NCBI GenBank assembly: GCA_005884715.1
Contig: VAZZ01000005.1
Coordinates: 1-11,504 of the forward strand
Source: Alphaproteobacteria bacterium
Lineage (GTDB): Bacteria > Pseudomonadota > Alphaproteobacteria > Rhizobiales > Aestuariivirgaceae
DNA: 11,504 bases
Reading direction: 5' to 3'
Part shown: positions 5,934 through 11,504 of the stretch, one piece after another
How the letters are laid out: each line of letters opens with the position of its first letter
How positions within the stretch are numbered: the first letter of the stretch is position 1
Notes under the pieces: model-generated
What the model was told of the DNA's origin: nothing
What the model saw: the letters and a program-made list of their open reading frames with translations, nothing else
Database searches by the model: none
Program-made: the position numbers and the translations under genes

Positions 5934-8653
5934 CGCGGCGGCTCAGCCAGGCCGATCTCCTTGAGCTTCAAGGCGGCCTCGGTGCGATTGGATACGCCGA
6001 GCTTGCCGAAGATATTCTTCAGATGCCACTTGACCGTATCGGGCGCCATGGCGAGCGATTGAGCCAGTTGCCGGTTGCTGTAAGCGCGAAGAAGATAGCC
6101 CGCGACTTCCAATTCCCTGCTGCTCAACTGACGCCTGCCGGAAATGGCTCCGCCCACCGTGGGGCGCGCGCGGTCCGCACCGGCGCGTGTGAGCTCAGCC
6201 AGGATATGATCGACGAAATCGGCCGTCTCCGACTGGCGCGACCAGGCCGGGATGCGGCCGCGCGCAAATTCGAGGGCCGCCTTGAGCGGCTGACCCTCAT
6301 CGATGAGCGAGCGGACCGCTTTCTGCGGCAGGGCGAGCGCGATCAGGTCGACCGTCGCCGCCAGCGCCTGCAGCGTCTCGCCGGCCGCATGTGCGGCGAT
6401 TGACACCAGTGCGCGCACCTGGATGAGCCCGCGCAATCTCTCATCGCGGCGCTGCCGCTCGGCAATTCGTTCGAGAACCGCAATGGCCCGTTTCGCCCGA
6501 CCTTCAGCGATCAGAACGCGGGCGGCACCAATATGCGCATATTCATCGAGCGGATGTATCGTCTGCACTTTCTCGCTATCGGCAAGGCTGATGCCGCGCA
6601 ATTGCAGGGCCATGCGCGCGGCAGCGACGTCGCCCCGCGATAGAAGCAGCCGCACGCGGTCATTGAGGGCGCTGGCGGTCAGGCGTCGGTAGCGTTTCTC
6701 GATGCCGATCTGCTCGGCCCTCTCGAGATGGAAAATCGCCTCGTCATGCCGGCCATTCGCGGCGGCTATTCTCGCAAGATGCAGCTTGCAGGCCATCTCA
6801 TGTACCACCAGGCCGCATTCCTCGATGATGCTTCGATGCTGATGCAGCAGCCGCTCGGCATTGTGCAAATCATTCCATTCATAGAGCAATTCGACCTGGA
6901 TGATTGCCGACATGGCTTCCGAATAGGAATTGGCGCCGAGACCCTCGCGGGCCATGCGCATGGCGCGGGCGAGGAGGTCATGGGCCTGCTGCAGGTTGCC
7001 GGCCGAAAGTTCGACAAGCCCGAGAATGAGGTCGGAATAGACGACGCCAAAGATCGAGCTGGCGACCGTGTGGTGATCGCGCGCCTTCAAAGCCGAAAGG
7101 CGCGATGCGTCGAGCTCGCCCAATGAGAAATGGGCAAAGGCGCGAATATTGCACAAGGTCCCTTGCGCGAAGGGCTCTCCTTCCGGGAAATCGGCGAGCC
7201 AGCGCGCGGCAAGGCGCGTGGCCATGCGCGGCCAGTCGGCAGCGCTGACGACACCCGTCGTCAGTGTCTTGAGCTCCGCCTGCAGGGAACGGATGACTGG
7301 CGCACTGATGTCGCCGCGCTCAGACAGTTCCACAATGAGTGTCTTTGCCTGCTTGAGGACGCGCACCGCTTCGCGTGATCGCCCCATATGGAAGTGAGCC
7401 CATACCCGGGTGAGCAGCAAACGCGGCCGCGCGGCAATCAGTTCCGGCGGCAACCGGTTCAGCCATTCCGTCACCAGCGGCATATGGCCCTGCATGACAA
7501 TCGGCGTGGCGCATTCTTCGACCAGGCTGGCGGCAAAATCCTTATCGCCGGCCGCCAGGGCATGTCCCACCGCATCCGAAATATAGCCATTGGCGGAAAG
7601 CCAGGCAGATGCCTTGCGATGCAGGCCGGCGCGCTCGGCCTCAGACCACCCGTCGAGCTTGCCGCGCAGGAAGTCGCTGAACAGATGGTGATAACGAAAC
7701 CAATGCCCTACGGAATCGAGCGCGATCAGGAACAGGTTGGAGCGTTCGACAACGCCCAGCATGCGCGCGCAATCATGATCGGGGCAGACCGCCTGCACGA
7801 GACCGAGATTGAACCGCTCGAGGATGGAGGTGCGCAGCAGGAAATCCTGGACGTCTGCGGACTGGCGAGCCAGGACCTCATGGGCGAGGAAGTCGGCGAC
7901 ATCGCGCTGGCTGCCCGAGAAGTCGGCAATGAAGGCCTGCTTCGATCCTTCATGGGCGAGCGCCAATGATACGAGCTGCAGGCCGGCGGGCCAGCCCTCG
8001 GTCTTGTGATGGAGCGCCACTACTCCTGAGGTCGGCAAATCGAGCCTGCAGATCTCGCGCAGATAATGATCGGTTTCATCCAGCGAGAAGCGCAATTCAC
8101 TGTCGCTCAGATTGACGACATGCCCCTTCATCCGCATGCCAATGAGCTCGACCGGCAGTTCTGCGCGAGTGGCCAGCACGATCCGCAACGCCGGCGGTGC
8201 ATAGGCCACCAGCGAATTGAGGAATACAGCGATCTCGGAGGACGTGATGAGATGCGCATCATCGAGAACGAGATAGATGGGATCGCTCGCGCGCGACAGG
8301 TCGTTGATCAGACCGGTAAGGATGGACTCGACCGGCGTGATCGGGCTCGACTCGATCAGCGACAGCGCGCTGATGGCGATCGACGGATCGGCGCGATGCA
8401 AGGTGGCGGTGAGATATTTGAGGAAGCGCGCGAGGTCATTGTCCTGCGCATCGAGGGAAAGCCAAGCCACGCTTCCGGTTGCCGCCGCCGTGACGGCCCA
8501 TTGGGCCAGAAGCGTCGATTTGCCGAAACCCGCCGGTGATGAGACAATCGCCAGCTTGCCCGCCGTCGCTGTTTCCAGCATGCCGATGAGCCGCGTCCGC
8601 TCCACCATGGCGCCACGCAAATGCGGCGCATGCATCTTGGTCTCGATGAACAT
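5930..8653 (-). CDS. LuxR-family transcriptional regulator of the MalT/LAL type
   Basis: This is a large ATP-dependent signal-transducing activator (907 aa, about the size of MalT at roughly 900). Order of parts: N-terminal 'TKMHAPHLR' start typical of the family; Walker A Pro-Ala-Gly-Phe-Gly-Lys-Ser-Thr (40-47); Walker B Tyr-Leu-Val-Leu-Asp-Asp followed by Ala-His (127-134), which marks a STAND-type NTPase. A long helical, Ala/Leu-rich middle is consistent with TPR-like repeats. The C-terminal LuxR helix-turn-helix is at about 840-902 (Leu-Ser-Ser-Arg-Glu-Leu-Glu-Val ... Asp-Thr-Val-Lys-Trp-His-Leu-Lys-Asn-Ile). The ATG at 8653 is preferred because family homology starts there; a TTG at 8689 in the same frame is possible and no clear Shine-Dalgarno decides. 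It sits 109 bases before the deacetylase on the same strand and is the likely inducer-responsive activator of the import cluster. The inducer is unknown. No lesions seen. Confidence 0.92.
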   Translation of the reverse strand: MFIETKMHAPHLRGAMVERTRLIGMLETATAGKLAIVSSPAGFGKSTLLAQWAVTAAATGSVAWLSLDAQDNDLARFLKYLTATLHRADPSIAISALSLIESSPITPVESILTGLINDLSRASDPIYLVLDDAHLITSSEIAVFLNSLVAYAPPALRIVLATRAELPVELIGMRMKGHVVNLSDSELRFSLDETDHYLREICRLDLPTSGVVALHHKTEGWPAGLQLVSLALAHEGSKQAFIADFSGSQRDVADFLAHEVLARQSADVQDFLLRTSILERFNLGLVQAVCPDHDCARMLGVVERSNLFLIALDSVGHWFRYHHLFSDFLRGKLDGWSEAERAGLHRKASAWLSANGYISDAVGHALAAGDKDFAASLVEECATPIVMQGHMPLVTEWLNRLPPELIAARPRLLLTRVWAHFHMGRSREAVRVLKQAKTLIVELSERGDISAPVIRSLQAELKTLTTGVVSAADWPRMATRLAARWLADFPEGEPFAQGTLCNIRAFAHFSLGELDASRLSALKARDHHTVASSIFGVVYSDLILGLVELSAGNLQQAHDLLARAMRMAREGLGANSYSEAMSAIIQVELLYEWNDLHNAERLLHQHRSIIEECGLVVHEMACKLHLARIAAANGRHDEAIFHLERAEQIGIEKRYRRLTASALNDRVRLLLSRGDVAAARMALQLRGISLADSEKVQTIHPLDEYAHIGAARVLIAEGRAKRAIAVLERIAERQRRDERLRGLIQVRALVSIAAHAAGETLQALAATVDLIALALPQKAVRSLIDEGQPLKAALEFARGRIPAWSRQSETADFVDHILAELTRAGADRARPTVGGAISGRRQLSSRELEVAGYLLRAYSNRQLAQSLAMAPDTVKWHLKNIFGKLGVSNRTEAALKLKEIGLAEPPR

Positions 8654-8710
8654 GCCGGCATGCTGGCGGGAGCCTGCCTCACAAGTCAAGGCCGCCAGGT
8701 GAAGCGATCG

Positions 8711-9414
8711 CTATTGCAGTACCTTGAAATCGCCGACGGCGACCTTCTGCGCCCCTTGCGGTCCGGCGATGCGCAGCCAGAGATATTTGCCGTGGGTCTC
8801 GCCCGGCAGCGAGAAGGTCTGGCGCCCGGCCGAAGTCTGCAGCGGGAAGTTGAAGACCGGCCGGCCGGAAGCCTCGAGAGGTCCCTCCGGCAGCACCATG
8901 ACATCGAGAATGGTCGCGCTGGCCGCACCTTTGGCGTCGGGCGGCGGCGCATAATCCAGTGCGCTGACCTTGCGGTCGCCGCCAAGATCGAGCAGCACAT
9001 TGATCTCCTGATCAGGGGGCGCAATGGTGAGCGATGTCTCGGGCCGTCCGTCGAAGAGATCGTGGAACTGATAGCGCTGTTCGCTGCCGTCCTTCAGCGC
9101 CGCGGTCGCGATGTTCTTGCTCAGATCGAGTGCCGCCATCTGGGTTGCGGTTTGCGGCAGCGTTGCGGCGGTGATGTCGCTCTTGGTTCCGGCATTGACA
9201 CATCGAGATTGGCCTGCGGCCCGGTTTTGGCCGGATCGACCGCCACCGTCACATTGATGGGGGCCGATCCCGAGGTCGGCCCGAAAGCCTGGATGCCGGC
9301 GAAAATGACGCCCGCCAAGGCGGCGAAGGCGCTGATGCCAAGGTTGAGGCTGGAAAGCCTGGAGGTTTTTACCGTCCCTGCGCCTTTCCTATCTAAGGAT
9401 CGAGCGTCCCGCAT
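8711..9414 (-). pseudogene. Membrane-anchored protein with discoidin-like domain, frameshifted
   Basis: I do not recognise a named family. The first part (from about 9414) has a short charged leader, one hydrophobic segment at about residues 25-44 (Leu-Gly-Ile-Ser-Ala-Phe ... Gly-Ile-Gln-Ala-Phe) and then a Pro/Val-rich linker, so it should be a single-pass protein facing the periplasm. The second part ('DLFDGRPETSLTIAPPD', Leu-Leu-Asp-Leu-Gly-Gly, 'YLWLRIAGPQGAQ', ending Val-Gly-Asp-Phe-Lys-Val-Leu-Gln) follows the pattern of F5/8 type C (discoidin) beta-sandwich domains. The two halves are in different frames; the switch lies at about 9184-9187, where adding one base restores a single protein of about 234 aa. 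The start is uncertain: the ATG at 9414 overlaps eno by 26 bases, while the natural-looking N-terminus (Val-Lys-Thr-Ser-Arg) begins at a GTA codon (9372), not a start. The reading frame is well supported, the function is not. Confidence 0.6.
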
Positions 9415-10505
9415 AGTATGCCTGTGTCCCCAGTTCTTCCTCGATGCGCAGAAGCTGATTGTATTTCGCCAGCCGGTCGGAGCGCGCCAACGAGCCGGTT
9501 TTGATCTGACCGCAATTTGTGGCGACAGCAAGATCGGCGATCGTCGAATCCTCCGTCTCGCCCGAGCGATGCGACATGACGGCGGTATAGGCAGCCTTAT
9601 GGGCCATTTCGACGGCTTCCATGGTTTCGGTGAGCGTGCCGATCTGGTTGACCTTGATCAGGATTGCGTTCTTCCAGCCGTCCCAGTCATCCTCGGCCAT
9701 GCCGTCTTCGATCGAGATGATCGGATAGTCCTTGGCGAGCTTGGCCAGATATTTAACCTGCTCGTCGATGGAGCGGGTCTTGCCCTCGCCTTCATAGTCA
9801 TATTTGCCGGCCTTGAAGAATTCGGTCGCGGCGCAGTCTAGTGCCAGCCAGACGTCCTTGCCTGTCTTGTAGCCCGCCTGCTCCACCGCCTTCATGACGA
9901 AATCGAGACCGGCTTCGGCGGAAGGCAGGTTGGGCGCGAAACCGCCTTCATCGCCGACATTGGTGTTGTGGCCGGCCTTCTTTAGCGCACCTTTGAGCGT
10001 GTGGAAGATCTCGGATCCCATGCGCAAGGCTTCGCGGAACGTATCGGCGCCGAGCGGCATCACCATGAATTCCTGGAGATCGATCGGGTTGTCGGCATGG
10101 ACACCGCCATTGATGATGTTCATCATCGGCACCGGCAGGGTGCGGGCTTGCATTGGCGAGCGAGACGCCGAGGATGGCATTGGCGCCGAGCCGCGCCTTG
10201 TTGGGGGTGCCGTCGAGATCGATCATGGCGCGGTCGAGCGCGATCTGGTCTTCCGCCTCGAAGCCCGCCAGCGCATCGAAGATCTCGCCATTCACGGCGG
10301 CGACGGCCTTGGTGACGCCCTTGCCGAGATAGCGCTTCTTGTCGCCGTCCCTGAGCTCAACCGCTTCATGGGCGCCGGTCGAGGCGCCGGACGGCACGGC
10401 GGCGCGGCCCGATGATCCGTCTTCCAGGACGACGTCCACTTCAATGGTCGGATTGCCGCGGCTGTCGAGGATTTCGCGCGCGGTGATATCGAGAATGGCG
10501 GTCAT
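9389..10505 (-). pseudogene. eno: Enolase, broken by two internal deletions
   Basis: The gene encodes phosphopyruvate hydratase (2-phosphoglycerate to phosphoenolpyruvate) of glycolysis and gluconeogenesis. The start is secure: ATG at 10505 with GGAG (10512-10515) 6 bases upstream and the standard N-terminus (Arg-Glu-Ile-Leu-Asp-Ser-Arg-Gly-Asn-Pro-Thr). After residue 119 ('ILGVSLANA') the frame is lost near 10148 and resumes in another frame at Ala-Arg-Thr-Leu-Pro-Val-Pro-Met-Met-Asn; about 22 residues (the usual 'KAAAxxSGLPLYRYVGG' segment) are missing. A second, in-frame gap near 9670 joins Asp-Gly-Trp-Lys directly to Asn-Ala-Ile-Leu-Ile-Lys-Val. It removes about 34 residues, including the Gly-Asp-Asp-Leu-Phe segment that holds the third Mg2+ ligand (Asp317 in E. 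coli numbering). About 371 residues remain of about 427. Catalytic Glu (Gly-Asp-Glu-Gly-Gly), Lys (Ile-Leu-Ile-Lys) and Ser-His-Arg-Ser-Gly-Glu are still present. It cannot be an active enolase as read. Confidence 0.92.
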
Positions 10506-10879
10506 GGGTCACTCCGGATCGTTTGCCGGGGCGTTCTATGCTGGCGATGGGGGATGATTGCAAGGAGGCAGGTGATTTTTCTGAGGGATGTGGCTAATCC
10601 TCGTTCCCGGTCCGGGCAGGTCGAGCAGACGCTCGGTCGTTATTTTAAACTACCGCTTCATGAACCAGTCCAGGTCAAGCCGACCGGCCATCCACTCGTT
10701 TGCCTTGAGGGTCGACTGTCAGATAATTTTTCGTACAGTGTGTGTTGTTCAAAGGGACATTGCTTTCGAGACTACGAACGCGCAGCTTCAAACCAGGCAT
10801 CCACAGCATTTGAAATGCGGTTTCTGGGCTCACAATCTACTGCGACTACAACTAGTAGATTTCTTGAAATTGTAATCAA
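10506..10879. other. Intergenic stretch of lower GC, no gene recognised
   Basis: I find no convincing gene here. The stretch is visibly more AT-rich than its surroundings from about 10640 on. On the minus strand a 22-codon open piece ending at TAG (10650-10652) reads like the end of a GC-coded protein (Asn-Glu-Trp-Met-Ala-Gly-Arg-Leu-Asp-Leu-Asp-Trp-Phe), but a stop lies directly before it, so it could at most be gene debris. An 8-bp inverted repeat (10834-10841 and 10854-10861) with a 12-base loop sits at its right end. A weak promoter-like pair for eno (TTGCAA, 17 bases, CATAGA on the minus strand, about 10533-10561) can be drawn but is far from consensus. Confidence 0.5.
10834..10861. repeat. 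Short inverted repeat
   Basis: AATCTACT (10834-10841) and AGTAGATT (10854-10861) are exact reverse complements separated by 12 bases, next to the transposase remnant. The spacer can itself fold (ACTA CAAC TAGT). It could be part of a mobile-element end or a small RNA hairpin; nothing more can be said. Confidence 0.35.
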
Positions 10880-11120
10880 TTCAGCCTCCTTCGCCGCTCT
10901 CAGCCTGCGCAATGCGTCCGCATCCGCTTCGTGCTTGAGCATCTCGCCCATATCGGGAAACCGCTCCAGCACCGGCTGCGTCTGCGTAAGCCCGTCCTTC
11001 GACCACTGCTGCCGCAAAATGATCCTCGTCCATCACTGCGCAACCGAAGCCGCCCTGCCAGAAATGGCCGCTGCGTTTGCGCGTGGCGTGGATGATGCCG
11101 GCGTAGCGCCGATGGACGGC
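10880..11120 (-). pseudogene. Remnant of an IS200-like / REP-associated (RAYT-type) transposase
   Basis: Two neighbouring frames carry pieces of one protein of the Y1/HUH transposase group linked to REP elements. From about 11120 one frame reads 'HRRYAGIIHATRKRSGHFWQ', Gly-Gly-Phe-Gly-Cys-Ala-Val-Met-Asp-Glu-Asp-His-Phe, matching the conserved 'RSGHxWQGRF ... D(E/D)xH' region. After Ala-Ala-Ala-Val the family's 'RYVALNPVRAxLV' and 'WSS' segments are gone. The other frame, from about 11005, continues Trp-Ser-Lys-Asp-Gly-Leu-Thr-Gln-Thr then 'QPVLERFPDMGEML' and 'ADALRRLRAAKEAE', the usual C-terminal part. The N-terminal half with the HUH motif ('MPNHVHL') is absent, as is the true C-terminus. 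It cannot move itself. It shows past mobile-element activity beside eno. Identification is from memory of the family pattern. Confidence 0.72.
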
Positions 11121-11206
11121 CGGACGACTGCCGGCGCTCCGGTCGGTCTTGTCTCTTGACATCGTGGACGGAAGCGTGCGATTTGGAAAATATCAGAATT
11201 GGAAAG

Positions 11207-11234
11207 TGTGCCCGAGCAACCGCTGCCGGGCACA
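11207..11234. repeat. Stem-loop, terminator-like or REP-like
   Basis: TGTGCCCG (11207-11214) pairs perfectly with CGGGCACA (11227-11234) around a 12-base loop; on the + strand it is followed by TTGCTTTT. This resembles a weak terminator for + strand transcription, but no + strand gene ends here. Being close to a REP-transposase remnant it could also be a single REP-like palindrome; only one copy is visible. Confidence 0.35.
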
Positions 11235-11384
11235 TTGCTTTTGTGATTCCTTGTTCTGGCTGTTGCAAAGGTCCGAAGAGCCTTTCCTGCCACTGTTTGC
11301 CCCTCCAGATTTTTTCGCCAGTGAAAAAGAAAGAGTCTGGGTGGCTGCCTCGCCGGCAAAGACTCGCACTCGCCGTCCCCCGAG

Positions 11385-11389
11385 AAGGA
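11385..11389 (+). promoter_or_regulatory. Ribosome binding site of the partial gene
   Basis: AAGGA lies 8 bases before the ATG at 11398 and is the main reason to accept that short open frame as a gene. Confidence 0.5.
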
Positions 11390-11397
11390 ACCGTCAC

Positions 11398-11504
11398 ATG
11401 ACCAGCACGCATTGCCGAAGCGTGGCGCTCGGCCGCATCATCGCGCCATGGGCGGTGAAGATCGCCGAGTTCTTCGGCACCATCGTCAAAATCATCCTGA
11501 CGAT
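11398..11504 (+). CDS. Unknown protein, 5' end only, runs off the window
   Basis: An open frame of 35 codons starts at ATG 11398 and continues to the window edge without a stop. It is the only likely + strand gene. Support: AAGGA 8 bases upstream, and GC-rich codons like those of the other genes. The visible residues are a short polar start (Met-Thr-Ser-Thr-His-Cys-Arg-Ser), then Gly-Arg-Ile-Ile-Ala-Pro-Trp-Ala-Val and Phe-Phe-Gly-Thr-Ile-Val-Lys-Ile-Ile-Leu, which is amphipathic to hydrophobic. It could be a small membrane or membrane-associated protein. I do not recognise the family. Confidence 0.45.
   Translation, partial: MTSTHCRSVALGRIIAPWAVKIAEFFGTIVKIILT

Larger units (their letters stand above)
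11121..11397. other. Non-coding stretch between transposase remnant and the partial gene
   Basis: No gene is supported. It holds the hairpin at 11207-11234 and, nearer the partial gene, a second imperfect palindrome: CCAGA (11305-11309) with TCTGG (11336-11340), enclosing TTTTTC and GAAAAA arms. The leader of the partial gene at 11398 must lie here, but I see no promoter close to the sigma-70 consensus. Confidence 0.5.

Noticed and set aside
10533..10561. Sigma-70-like promoter for eno (TTGCAA and CATAGA, 17 bases apart)
   Set aside because: Only about half of the consensus bases match; such a pair is expected by chance.
10834..10866. Minus-strand TCTAC...GTAG stem resembling a Cas12a-type CRISPR repeat
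   Set aside because: Only one copy, the flanks do not match the Cas12a repeat consensus, there are no regularly spaced repeats and no cas gene.
10554..11159. 201-codon + strand open frame with AAGGAGG near its start
   Set aside because: The AAGGAGG is inside the frame and only 3 bases from the next GTG; the 3' half is antisense to the transposase remnant and the product has no recognisable features.

Overview
The window is GC-rich and looks like an alphaproteobacterium, probably of the Hyphomicrobiales (Rhizobiales). This rests on the style of the translated proteins, the enolase sequence type and the gene order; no 16S or other marker gene is present, so it remains an inference. Nearly all coding capacity is on the minus strand, so the functional reading order runs from high to low coordinates.

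Right part (about 9.4-11.5 kb) is a decayed region. A short + strand ORF with a good Shine-Dalgarno runs off the end (from 11398). A remnant of an IS200/REP-associated (RAYT-type) transposase lies at about 10880-11120 on the minus strand. A more AT-rich stretch without a recognisable gene follows (10506-10879). Then comes an enolase gene (9389-10505) that has lost two conserved segments, one of them carrying a Mg2+ ligand. It is followed by a membrane-anchored, discoidin-like protein gene with a frameshift (8711-9414).

Middle and left part (18-8653) is one co-oriented cluster. A 907-aa MalT/LAL-type LuxR regulator (5930-8653) is followed by a class II histone-deacetylase-like amidohydrolase (4720-5820). 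Next are a Tat-exported periplasmic binding protein (3380-4696) and the two ATPases and two permeases of a branched-chain-amino-acid (HAAT/Liv) type ABC transporter, in the order livG, livF, livH, livM. The transporter genes overlap or nearly touch, and the run ends in a perfect 14-bp hairpin just after the livM stop. I infer one operon that imports an amide or acylated compound, which the cytoplasmic deacylase then hydrolyses, under the upstream regulator.

The striking general feature is a set of small internal losses in otherwise well-conserved genes. These are two in eno, about 13 residues in livH at the ATPase-coupling loop, a frameshift in livM, a frameshift in the discoidin-like gene, and gaps in the transposase remnant. 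The regulator, deacetylase, binding protein, livG and livF look intact. Either the locus is decaying by short deletions or the assembly is faulty here; the sequence alone cannot decide.
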